A program made the position numbers and the translations under genes. Under the pieces are notes generated by a model. That model worked only from the letters and a program-made list of their open reading frames with translations, was not told where the DNA came from and did not search any database. From assembly GCF_000169095.1 (NCBI RefSeq), contig NZ_AAVU01000013.1, forward strand, positions 99,402-163,401: 64,000 bases of DNA, read 5' to 3'. This DNA comes from Lyngbya sp. PCC 8106. Lineage in GTDB: Bacteria; Cyanobacteriota; Cyanobacteriia; Cyanobacteriales; Microcoleaceae. Positions 52,670 through 61,052 of this stretch are shown here, one piece after another (within the stretch, counting starts at the first letter, position 1; the number at the start of each line of letters is the position of its first letter).

Positions 52670-53632
52670 ATGTCTCTGGCGATTATTATTCTCAATTACC
52701 GAACACCGAAGCTGGTTATTGATTGTTTAGCTTCTCTAGAGTCTGAAGTTAAAATTGATCGAGACACAGTGATCGTCGTCGATAATGCCTCTGGTGATCA
52801 CTCTGTAGAAATTATTGAGGCAGCTATCGCGGAAAACCACTGGAGCAACTGGGCAAAAGTTTTACCTTCTCCAACCAATGGGGGGTTCTCTGCGGGAAAT
52901 AACTTTGGAATTAAGTCAGTTAAAGCTGATGCTTATCTGCTTTTAAATAGTGATACAATTGTCAGGAAGGGTACGATTGATTTACTATTAAAGGCAATGC
53001 AAGCCTATCCAGAAGCAGGGTTAATTAGTCCTCGTCTGGAGTGGCCTGATGCCAAACCTCAAATCAGTTGTTTTCGTTACCATTCTCCTTGGAGTGAACT
53101 CATTGCATCGGCTGCAACTGCACCAATCACTCAACTTTTGAAAAAATACGATGTTCCGATTCCCGTCTCTAACGTTCCCTTTGAGCCTCAGTGGACAAGT
53201 TTTGCTTGTGTATTAGTTCGCAGGGAAGTTATAGATCAGGTCGGTTTAATGGATGAAGGATATTTTATGTATTATGACGACGTAGACTATTGTCGTCAAG
53301 CGATAAATGCTGGTTGGAAAATTCTTCACTGGCCAGAAGCTAGAGTTGTTCATCTCCGAGGTGGCAGTGGTTCTGTCAAATCAGATGTTGCCGCTCGGAA
53401 ACGACCCCGACCCTATTTGTACGCATCGAGATCGCGGTATTTTGCCAAATTCTACGGCGTTTTGGGTTTAGGTCTGGCTAACTTTTGTTGGTTAGTTGGT
53501 CGGAGTATTTCCCTGGTTCGCGAATTAGTGAAACAGAAACTCCCTCATACCTGCGAGTACCAAGCTCAAGATATTTGGATGAATTGGCAAAATCCGATGA
53601 AACCTCCCTTATTACCTGAAAAACAACAATGA
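52670..53632 (+). CDS. glycosyltransferase family 2
   Basis: About 320 residues from ATG 52670 (MSLAIIILNYRTPKL); a TTG 12 bases upstream is open. GT-A fold of GT2, rhamnosyltransferase-like: ILNYRTPKLVIDCLASLESE, VVDNASGDHS, FSAGNNFGIK, and the DxD motif in LLLNSDTIV. The second half has FACVLVRREVIDQVGLMDEG and YYDDVDYCRQAINAGWKI. It adds a sugar to the lipid-linked repeat unit on the cytosolic face. Its stop overlaps the next sulfotransferase start by 4 bases (ATGA), so they are translationally coupled. Confidence 0.92.
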   Translation: MSLAIIILNYRTPKLVIDCLASLESEVKIDRDTVIVVDNASGDHSVEIIEAAIAENHWSNWAKVLPSPTNGGFSAGNNFGIKSVKADAYLLLNSDTIVRKGTIDLLLKAMQAYPEAGLISPRLEWPDAKPQISCFRYHSPWSELIASAATAPITQLLKKYDVPIPVSNVPFEPQWTSFACVLVRREVIDQVGLMDEGYFMYYDDVDYCRQAINAGWKILHWPEARVVHLRGGSGSVKSDVAARKRPRPYLYASRSRYFAKFYGVLGLGLANFCWLVGRSISLVRELVKQKLPHTCEYQAQDIWMNWQNPMKPPLLPEKQQ

Positions 53633-54528
53633 GCAAATATCCAGATTTTATGATTATTGGTGGTATGAAATGTGCCACTAGCACCTTGCATAAGCAACTG
53701 GCTTTGCAACCGGGTATCTTTATGAGTGAGCCAAAAGAACCCTATTTTTTTAGTAATGATGAAGTATATGCCAAGGGAATCGAATGGTATCTTTCTCTGT
53801 TTAAAAATGCCTCGGAAAATGACCTTTGTGGCGAGTCTAGTACCCACTATACTAAGTTACCCACCTATCCTCAAACCATTAAACGTTTAAACCAACATTG
53901 TCCGAATGCAAAATTTATTTATGTGATGCGACATCCGATTGATCGGTTGACTTCGCAGTATATCCATGAATGGACAATGCGAGTCATTTCAGTTGATATT
54001 AACTCAGCAGTTGATCAACATCAAGAACTGATTGATTATAGCCGTTATACGATGCAATTAGAGCCATATTTTGAAACCTTTGGCTCAGATCGTGTCCTTC
54101 CCGTTTTCTTTGAAAGGATGTTGACATCCCCTCAAGAAGAATTAGAAAGAGTCTGTGAGTTTATCGGTTATTCGGGTCAACCCCAATGGGATTTTGAACT
54201 CGATGCGAAGAATGTTTCTACCCAACGATTGCGTAAAAGTGCTTGGCGCGACTTATTAACAGAAACTCCCGGTTTACGAGAACTGCGACGGTGGTTTATT
54301 CCTAAAAGTTTTCGGGAGAGGGTGAAAGATGCCTGGACAATGAAGCAAAAACCTAAGTTAGAACCTGAAAACATCAAGAAACTCGAGGCTATCTTTGATC
54401 AAGACTTAGCAATACTCGGATCTTGGTTAGGATTAGATTTGAATTGCAAAAACTTTAAAACAGTGGTTAAAGAAACCGAAAAAAATTGGGTATCAGTACC
54501 CAACCAATCTCTGTCAAAATCCGCTTAA
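53629..54528 (+). CDS. PAPS-dependent sulfotransferase
   Basis: The product has 299 residues. The 5'-PSB loop is IIGGMKCATSTLHKQLALQP (K-x-x-T-S-T-L, canonical), and the 3'-PB motif is VMRHPIDRLTSQYIHEW. The region GESSTHYTKLPTYPQTIKRL is typical of heparan-sulfate-type carbohydrate sulfotransferases. It overlaps the glycosyltransferase by 4 bases (ATGA). This suggests that the sugar added by that enzyme may be the one sulfated; that is inference. Confidence 0.9.
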   Translation: MSKYPDFMIIGGMKCATSTLHKQLALQPGIFMSEPKEPYFFSNDEVYAKGIEWYLSLFKNASENDLCGESSTHYTKLPTYPQTIKRLNQHCPNAKFIYVMRHPIDRLTSQYIHEWTMRVISVDINSAVDQHQELIDYSRYTMQLEPYFETFGSDRVLPVFFERMLTSPQEELERVCEFIGYSGQPQWDFELDAKNVSTQRLRKSAWRDLLTETPGLRELRRWFIPKSFRERVKDAWTMKQKPKLEPENIKKLEAIFDQDLAILGSWLGLDLNCKNFKTVVKETEKNWVSVPNQSLSKSA

Positions 54529-54588
54529 CTGTCGAGATTTTTTCAGGTCAAAAACTGTTACATTATTATTCAAAATGAGGCGAATAAA

Positions 54589-55401
54589 ATGATTAAAAAC
54601 TTGATCAAAAATGTAGCTTATCCAATGATTAAATCTCGTCCAGATTTTTTAATCATTGGGTCACAAAAAGCGGGAACAACTTCACTCTATAACTATTTAA
54701 TTCAGCATCCCAAAGTAATTGGGAATGAATCTTGGAAAGAGATTCGCTATTTTGACTTACCAGAAAATTACAGTAAAGGGTTAGGTTGGTATCTAGGAAA
54801 CTTTCCCTCAAAACGAGAAAAGGGAGACAGACTAACCTTTGATGCTTCGCCCAGCTATCTCTATTTTGATTACATTCCCGAATTAATTAAGAAGGATTTA
54901 GGGAATATTAAAATGATTGCCATCCTCAGAAACCCGGTTGATCGAGCCTATTCTGCATGGCAAATGTATCATAGTTTTGCAGATAATTCTCACGATCATC
55001 TCCGCAATATCGCTGATGAAAGAACGTTTAAGCAAGCAATAGACGACGAGCTAAATGGTCTCTCAGCGAAATATCCGTTTGATTATATTAATCGAGGAAA
55101 ATATACTCAACAACTCCAAAACTACTATAAGCATTTTGACAAAGAGAACTTGCTGATCTTCAACTTCAATCAGTTCAAAGAAAATATAGAAACTTTACTG
55201 AATAGTACCTGTGACTTTCTCGATCTAGAACGTTTCTCGCCTGAAAAACTGCAAGAATTCAAGCAGACAAAATACAACGCTGGCAAGTATAAAGTCGAGA
55301 AAAGTGAGTCTGATATTCAGGTAATTCAGCAGTTGAAAGAGTATTTTGTTCCGTACAATGAAGAACTTTACGACCTATTAGGATATCGCTATACCTGGTA
55401 A
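54589..55401 (+). CDS. PAPS-dependent carbohydrate sulfotransferase
   Basis: The product has 270 residues. The 5'-PSB loop IIGSQKAGTTSLYNYLIQHP is canonical, the 3'-PB region is AILRNPVDRAYSAWQMY, and KGLGWYLGNFP and DASPSYLYF complete the family pattern. GAGG lies about 9 bases before the ATG. It is closely related to the next gene, so the pair is a tandem duplication. The two proteins differ mainly in the PAPS loop and acceptor-side loops. Confidence 0.92.
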   Translation: MIKNLIKNVAYPMIKSRPDFLIIGSQKAGTTSLYNYLIQHPKVIGNESWKEIRYFDLPENYSKGLGWYLGNFPSKREKGDRLTFDASPSYLYFDYIPELIKKDLGNIKMIAILRNPVDRAYSAWQMYHSFADNSHDHLRNIADERTFKQAIDDELNGLSAKYPFDYINRGKYTQQLQNYYKHFDKENLLIFNFNQFKENIETLLNSTCDFLDLERFSPEKLQEFKQTKYNAGKYKVEKSESDIQVIQQLKEYFVPYNEELYDLLGYRYTW

Positions 55402-55468
55402 TAGCTAAATCATCAATTCTATACGGCTAATCATTTAAAGTGTGTTATGCAGTTGAGAAGGTATTATC

Positions 55469-56290
55469 ATGGTTAAACAACTTGTTAAGGAGGTGATTTA
55501 TTCCACTTACCCGATCTGGAAGTCAAAACCTGATTTTCTGATTATAGGCGCTCAAAGATCGGGAGTAACTTCCCTGTATCATTACCTGGCTCAACATCCT
55601 CAAGCCTTGATTACATGGACATGGAGAGAAACCTACTACTTTGATATCCATGACAACTATAACAAGGGTCTTGGCTGGTATCTCAAACATTTTCCCTCTA
55701 AAATTCGCAAGGGAAAAAAACTCACCTTTGAAGCTGCACCCAGTTATCTCTATCATCAATATATTCCCTTACGAATTCAACAGGATTTAGGAAATATTAA
55801 GATGATTGCTATACTCAGAAACCCAGCACATCGGGCTTATTCAGCATGGCAAATGTTTCAGAACTATTCTACAAATACCGATCCGTATTTAAGAGAAATC
55901 ACTGATTCTAGAACCTTTTCTGAGGCGATCGCACAGGAGTTAAACATCCATTCTACTCAGCCCAAATATCCTTATCAATACATTGAAAAAGGGAAATATG
56001 TTAATCATCTAAACAACTACTACAAATATTTTGATCCTCAGCATATTTTAGTTCTCAACTTTGAACAGTTTTGTGATAATTTAAGTTTAGTTTTAGATCG
56101 GGTTTGTGATTTTTTAGAGATTGAACCCTTTTCTCTAAAGCAAATTCAGCAGTTGAAAAAACAAAAATATGCAACGGCTAACTATGTTAAAAATATAGGG
56201 GATGAGGATGTACTAGAAAAACTAAAAACTTATTTTCTTCCCGAAAACCAAAAACTGTATGAGCTTTTAAATGTTCGTTTTGATTGGTAA
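55469..56290 (+). CDS. sulfotransferase paralogue with altered PAPS loop
   Basis: The product has 273 residues and is a tandem paralogue of the preceding gene. Its 5'-PSB loop reads IIGAQRSGVTSLYHYLAQHP, with Arg for Lys and Val for the first Thr of the usual KxGTTxL. The 3'-PB region is ILRNPAHRAYSAWQMF, with His for Asp. The rest (KGLGWYLKHFP, EAAPSYLYH) is well kept. Arg can replace Lys in active members, so activity is possible, but the altered loop suggests changed kinetics or function. AAGG precedes the ATG. Confidence 0.88.
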   Translation: MVKQLVKEVIYSTYPIWKSKPDFLIIGAQRSGVTSLYHYLAQHPQALITWTWRETYYFDIHDNYNKGLGWYLKHFPSKIRKGKKLTFEAAPSYLYHQYIPLRIQQDLGNIKMIAILRNPAHRAYSAWQMFQNYSTNTDPYLREITDSRTFSEAIAQELNIHSTQPKYPYQYIEKGKYVNHLNNYYKYFDPQHILVLNFEQFCDNLSLVLDRVCDFLEIEPFSLKQIQQLKKQKYATANYVKNIGDEDVLEKLKTYFLPENQKLYELLNVRFDW

Positions 56291-56370
56291 TCATCACCAA
56301 TCATTTGGTTGGTATATTATTGTTCAAGATCAAAGTTACTCAAATCTGAATTTTATCGGAGAGGAAATTT

Positions 56371-57510
56371 ATGATGCGTCAAGTTAACATTGGTTACTAT
56401 TCTGCGAAAAACTATTTAGATAAAAATACATTTTCGGGAACACTTTATCATATGCACAGAGCCTTGAGTCATCAGAATATTAATCTGATTAACTTAGGGA
56501 ATCCCAGTAAACCTTCGATGTGGAAAAAGCCTTTAAAACTGGTTAAGAAAGCGAGTTCTTTGTTGAACAAAAAAGATCCCGATCCGAATTTACTCTATGA
56601 GCAATTTTATCAGTCTGTTGAAAAAACTCTCAGCAAAACGCCCTGTGATTTAATTTTTGCTCCAGTTTCTTCCAAAGAATTAGGCTTTTTAGAGACAGAT
56701 TTACCGATCATCTATCTATCAGATGCTACCCCTAAACTGATTAAACAAACGTATAAAATCTATTCCAGTGAAGAAGAATTCTTACAAGCTTCTCAACAAG
56801 AAGTCGTCGCTTTCAAAAAAGCAACTAAAGTTATTTACTCTTCAGAATGGGCTGCTCATTCTGCGATCAATGATTATGAAGTCGATCCGAACAAAATTGA
56901 AATTGTACCTTTCGGAGCTAATGTAGACAAGGTTCCAGAAGCGAGTGAAACGCTGAAAAAATGTCTAGTCTCAAAATGTCATTTATTATTTATAGGTAAA
57001 GATTGGGAAAGAAAGGGAGGAAATATTGCTTATCAAACTCTCCTTTCTTTATTAGATCTGGGAGTAGATGCCGAACTTCTTATGATTGGTTGTGTTCCCC
57101 CATCAGAATATCAACATGAAAAACTGAAAATCATTCCTTTTTTAAATAAAAATATTCCCGAAGAACAAGAACAGTTTAGTCAATTACTACTGAACTCTCA
57201 CTTTCTCGTTTTCCCCACTCGTGCTGACTGTTCACCCATTGTAATTTGTGAAGCAAATGCCTACGGTATTCCTGTAATAACAACAGATGCAGGTGGGATT
57301 CCAACAATTCTGAAAGAAGGTAAAAACGGTTATATACTACCTTTATCAGCAGGTGGTGACGAATATGCGAAAAAAATTGCTGCTAACTTCTCCAATAAAG
57401 AGACATATGAACAGCTTGTACGTTCTTCTCGAAAAGAATATGATGAGCGTTTGAATTGGAATAAATGGGCTGAATCTATGTACAAAATTATGACCAATAT
57501 GATTCAGTAG
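56371..57510 (+). CDS. glycosyltransferase family 4
   Basis: The product has 379 residues (ATGATG start after GAGAGGAAA). GT-B fold: the C-terminal domain has HLLFIGKDWERKGGNIAYQT, then HFLVFPTRADCSPIVICEAN, where the ICEANAYGIPVI Glu begins the EX7E motif, and TTDAGGIPTILKEGKNG. The N-terminal domain includes KVIYSSEWAAHSAINDYEVD. A retaining GT4 enzyme that adds a sugar to the repeat unit is expected. It is the last gene of the locus and is followed by a hairpin. Confidence 0.92.
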   Translation: MMRQVNIGYYSAKNYLDKNTFSGTLYHMHRALSHQNINLINLGNPSKPSMWKKPLKLVKKASSLLNKKDPDPNLLYEQFYQSVEKTLSKTPCDLIFAPVSSKELGFLETDLPIIYLSDATPKLIKQTYKIYSSEEEFLQASQQEVVAFKKATKVIYSSEWAAHSAINDYEVDPNKIEIVPFGANVDKVPEASETLKKCLVSKCHLLFIGKDWERKGGNIAYQTLLSLLDLGVDAELLMIGCVPPSEYQHEKLKIIPFLNKNIPEEQEQFSQLLLNSHFLVFPTRADCSPIVICEANAYGIPVITTDAGGIPTILKEGKNGYILPLSAGGDEYAKKIAANFSNKETYEQLVRSSRKEYDERLNWNKWAESMYKIMTNMIQ

Positions 57511-57535
57511 ACTCTAACCCGTAAGGGAAAGAAGC

Positions 57536-57565
57536 AGAAACCTAAATCGTGAGGTTTAGGTTTCT
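57536..57565 (+). terminator. perfect hairpin after the polysaccharide locus
   Basis: AGAAACCTAAA (57536-57546) is the exact reverse complement of TTTAGGTTTCT (57555-57565), with an 8-base loop, 26 bases after the GT4 stop. The T-run is weak (CTCACTATAATC), so it may work as a Rho-assisted terminator or stabiliser. Confidence 0.6.
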
Positions 57566-57765
57566 CTCACTATAATCTTCAATTTATCGGCGAGAGGATG
57601 TCAATGTCTCACTTTCGGTTGACAATTATTTTTTGGTAATCTCCCCAGAGGATAGCGTCAAATGAGGTTAATCTTGATTGCCATAAACCCTGAAGTTTAA
57701 AAACAGTTTTAGTTCTGTTTTGATTCCTGCTTTCAGCAATCAAAGCTTGGAATTAAAATTTAAAA

Positions 57766-58233
57766 TCAGTATTTATAGATTGCCCCGGTGGGATGAATAT
57801 GAACGGTACTTTCCCCGGAGAAGTCGGAACTGGGTATAATTGTAACATTGACAAGATTATTATCAGTTGTCACCTGGAATTTAAGAGGTGAAGAAGTCGA
57901 TTGAGGATTAATAATAATATAAGAATCTTTCGCCAAATTTACTAACTGAGTCTCGCCACCATTCGCTACGGTTCGAGTTTCCATCGGGCCTGTTGTTAGG
58001 CTGTATTCGATCACAATTCCACTCTGATTAACAATATTAACATTCACAGACTCTTGAGGATTAACTCGAGCCACAGGTTGCCAGAAACCGGGTTGATAGG
58101 TAGGGGCGGGGCTTTGTTGTTGGGCGATTAGTTCGTTAGATGGAATGAGAACCGCTTGGGCATTTGCCTCCATCCCCAAGATACTGATCAAATAAATGAC
58201 TCCACTAGCAAGAGTAACTTTTAGCAAATGCAA
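57766..58233 (-). CDS. hypothetical exported protein
   Basis: The product has 155 residues with a signal peptide (LLKVTLASGVIYLISILGME, cleavage after ANAQA). The mature part has a Pro/Gln-rich linker, then a β-rich domain (VNVNIVNQSGIVIEYSLTTG; LVNVTIIPSSDFSGESTVHI). Small exported β-sandwich proteins of this kind are common in cyanobacteria, but I do not recognise the family. It converges on the polysaccharide locus and is probably independent of it. Confidence 0.7.
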   Translation of the reverse strand: MHLLKVTLASGVIYLISILGMEANAQAVLIPSNELIAQQQSPAPTYQPGFWQPVARVNPQESVNVNIVNQSGIVIEYSLTTGPMETRTVANGGETQLVNLAKDSYIIINPQSTSSPLKFQVTTDNNLVNVTIIPSSDFSGESTVHIHPTGAIYKY

Positions 58234-58672
58234 GAGAATAACCTCCAGTCAAACTAGATTATTGTTATTCTAGACTCCTAGTGGGTGAAGATGTTCCATT
58301 AACTCTCGGTGAATTGCATCAATAAAAATTTAAAGTACATTGATGAAACCTCACATAGAGGTGAGATTACAGAGAAAACTGATCACTCATTCAGTAATAC
58401 AACCGCTATAATTTTAGCTGATTGAGCATTCTGTTTCTAAGTTGACAACTCAGCCTTGCTATTGCTACCGTTTTTGCTGGCGTGAGGATAGAAGTATTTA
58501 TTAATGGTCATAGTGAAAAATTTGTTAATACGCGATCGCAATATTTTGAGTGAGAAAACTAAAGAAAGTAAGCTTAAAATCTATATCTTATGTCTGTATT
58601 TTTTAATCTTCACAGAGAGATAGCTAGATCGCCAAGTACAGTATCTTATTTTTAAGAGGTAGTTAGCCTATG
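58234..58672. other. intergenic region, no gene seen
   Basis: About 440 bases between the exported protein start and the end of the unknown 792-residue gene. It contains one HIP1 site (GCGATCGC near 58533). No ORF, tRNA or repeat was recognised. Confidence 0.4.
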
Positions 58673-61051
58673 TTAATTTTCAATCAATACTTTTGCTATT
58701 TTTTGTAGTAAAGATGATTGACTATTATCGCTAATCTTAAGAACATTTTGAGTTAGTGTGCTAAAGTGCAAAGCAGCTATAGGATGCTCAATTAATTCTG
58801 ATGTAGAGATAAATTCTCCTGAATACTTTTTCCCAATTAAATGATAAACTCTAAATCCTTTCTTTATTGTTGCATTAATATTGTTTTTAGGTGGAACAAA
58901 GTACTGAATAAATGATTGGTTATGTAGATCAAAGCATATCCTATTCTTGATTTTGTTTATAGGTTTTGTCTTTAAATTATAATACATAATTAATGGTAAT
59001 AAATTAGCACTCTCTTCTTTATTGATTTTTTTATTAATTTTCAAAGTTTCATTTTCAATCTCTTTTATAATTCCATGTCTTCCAATCAACGTAGGCGTAA
59101 AATTATCGCTAGTGTAACAACTAATGTATAGTTTTTCAGATTCGTCTACAAAATACTGTTGGTCATTTATCAATTTTTCGGAATTATTTCTTTGTTTTCT
59201 TAAAAAGTTGAATTTTCTTTTAATTTCATTAATATCCCGCATTGTATCTTTGAGATAGATGCGATCATTCTTGTAAAGAAACTGTACTGCTACTGCTTTA
59301 GCTTCTTTATTTTTTGGACTTCTTACATAGATCACCCAAAATTCTTGTTCTGAAAATGATTGAGGAATTATGGTTAAGCCAAGATCGGGGTTTATGAAAC
59401 TTTGTTTTATCCAGTTTTTGATTCCTATTTCAATTATAATTTTCTTAAATTCAGGAGCAATTTTGAGTTTATGTACATTACAAAAATTTTCCCATGCTTC
59501 ACTATCTTCCTGCTGGCTTAGATAGCAAGCTAAATAATCTTCTACCTCTAAATATTGCCCATTAGAAAAAGCCAAACAATCTTGCCGAAGTGTGTCTTTG
59601 TCTATGCCTGAAGGATAGTTGAAAGCAGCAAAATTTGTTTCTTGTTCATTTTGAGGATTTTGCTTTGCTTGTTGTGCTATTTTAAACGCAGGTATGTTTA
59701 TACCTTGAATACTATAAAACTCACCCGTATCTAAATAGTTGTATTTACTTTTTAACTGAGAATAGAAATCAATTTTTGATCGACCATCTAGTTGAGTTGA
59801 AGGACACCATAAGCCATCATCTCTTTGATAAGCCATCGAGCCGACTTCTTCTTCTAAAAGTTTATTGAAAATCAAGTAGTTTTTTTCCTTATTTAGTTCA
59901 ATACTAGACCAAGGAATAACTTCGGTAATTCTCCAGCAAATATCGTCTTCATCCTCATTTTCTATTTTTTCATAGGTACTAACAGTCTTGCCTGAATTAT
60001 AAAAGGTAAGAATAGGAATTCCTTTATTTCTTAGAAAATTTTGTAAAAATTTTTGCTCGCTTTCGGTTAAGTCAATTCCTGTATTATTAATAATTTCTAA
60101 GGATTCTACGGCTTCTATGTTTTTGATAAAGGGATTTTCTAAATAATGGTCAGCCTGAAAGTCAAGGATTTCAAACTTAATATCGCATTCTTTTAAAAAA
60201 TCCTCAAGTTTGTTCATTAGGTTTTGATAATGATAAAGCTGAGTTTTTTTGAATTTACCGTATTTTTCGTCCTCTTTATCTTTATAAAAATCCATGAAGT
60301 GTATAGAATTTGAGCGACGAGCATCGCGATCACGACTATAATAATAATTCTTGTCGTTGTAGACTATTAGTTCTCCTAAATCTTCACCATCTAAAGTTTT
60401 ATAATCTTTTTTGTCTTTAGATAAAAATAATCGCCTTTTTCTAGTCAGCTTTAGAGTTAATACATCGTGGTAATTGTATTTAACTAACAAACTTTGTCCC
60501 CAAACATCAAGACCGCTTTTCGATTTAGTTAAACGTTTAAAATGAAGAAAGAAAAGTTCTTCAAAGCCTTCGATTGTATCACCAGGCAATACTAAAGAAA
60601 GAAAATAAAATTTAAAGACTAGATTGAAAATTCTTTCTCTGTTGTTTTCAAACAATCGTTTCCAACTAGAATTTTGTTTGTTCGGGGACAAGAAAAATAT
60701 ATAGTTCTTACCGTTGCTATGAGAAAGAAAGTATTGTATATCTGAATATTTTATTTGTTCTCCATGTTGAGAAAGTCTTTTCTTTACTTCATTTTTAATA
60801 TATTTGTGTCTTTCCCGATAAAAGTCAGCTCGTGAGTTATCATTAGAAGATTCTGCTTCGGAAGTGCTATTGTCAGAATTACGATCTTCTTCATCTGTTG
60901 CAGGTGGATACTGAAGCTCAAAATACTCTATTCCTTTGCCAGTTTTAAAAAGATACTGGTATAGTTGTTCGGCAATATCTTGATTCGGTAATATTTTAAG
61001 CTGGTTGGTGCGCGATACCTCGGATTTTGCTTCAATTAAATGATCTTTCAT
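58673..61051 (-). CDS. unknown large protein paired with a helicase-nuclease
   Basis: The product has 792 residues and I do not recognise its family. An acidic low-complexity stretch lies near 50-72 (DEEDRNSDNSTSEAESSNDN). Most of the chain is Lys/Asn/Ile-rich α/β with many aromatic residues. The C-terminal third contains short strand-like segments (FWVIYVRSP, AVAVQFLY, NRICFDLHNQSFIQYF) that could be a nuclease or RNase-H-like fold, but no catalytic triad is provable by eye. It begins 1 base after the helicase stop, so the two are one operon and probably one complex. AT-rich composition differs from neighbouring genes and suggests transfer. A pPIWI_RE-like role is one testable alternative. 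Confidence 0.75.
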   Translation of the reverse strand: MKDHLIEAKSEVSRTNQLKILPNQDIAEQLYQYLFKTGKGIEYFELQYPPATDEEDRNSDNSTSEAESSNDNSRADFYRERHKYIKNEVKKRLSQHGEQIKYSDIQYFLSHSNGKNYIFFLSPNKQNSSWKRLFENNRERIFNLVFKFYFLSLVLPGDTIEGFEELFFLHFKRLTKSKSGLDVWGQSLLVKYNYHDVLTLKLTRKRRLFLSKDKKDYKTLDGEDLGELIVYNDKNYYYSRDRDARRSNSIHFMDFYKDKEDEKYGKFKKTQLYHYQNLMNKLEDFLKECDIKFEILDFQADHYLENPFIKNIEAVESLEIINNTGIDLTESEQKFLQNFLRNKGIPILTFYNSGKTVSTYEKIENEDEDDICWRITEVIPWSSIELNKEKNYLIFNKLLEEEVGSMAYQRDDGLWCPSTQLDGRSKIDFYSQLKSKYNYLDTGEFYSIQGINIPAFKIAQQAKQNPQNEQETNFAAFNYPSGIDKDTLRQDCLAFSNGQYLEVEDYLACYLSQQEDSEAWENFCNVHKLKIAPEFKKIIIEIGIKNWIKQSFINPDLGLTIIPQSFSEQEFWVIYVRSPKNKEAKAVAVQFLYKNDRIYLKDTMRDINEIKRKFNFLRKQRNNSEKLINDQQYFVDESEKLYISCYTSDNFTPTLIGRHGIIKEIENETLKINKKINKEESANLLPLIMYYNLKTKPINKIKNRICFDLHNQSFIQYFVPPKNNINATIKKGFRVYHLIGKKYSGEFISTSELIEHPIAALHFSTLTQNVLKISDNSQSSLLQKIAKVLIEN

Positions 61052-61052
61052 T

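Noticed and set aside
58673..61051. Firm pPIWI_RE assignment for the 792-residue protein
   Set aside because: The gene neighbourhood is suggestive, but I could not locate the conserved Arg/Glu or RNase-H-type residues. It is kept as a hypothesis only.
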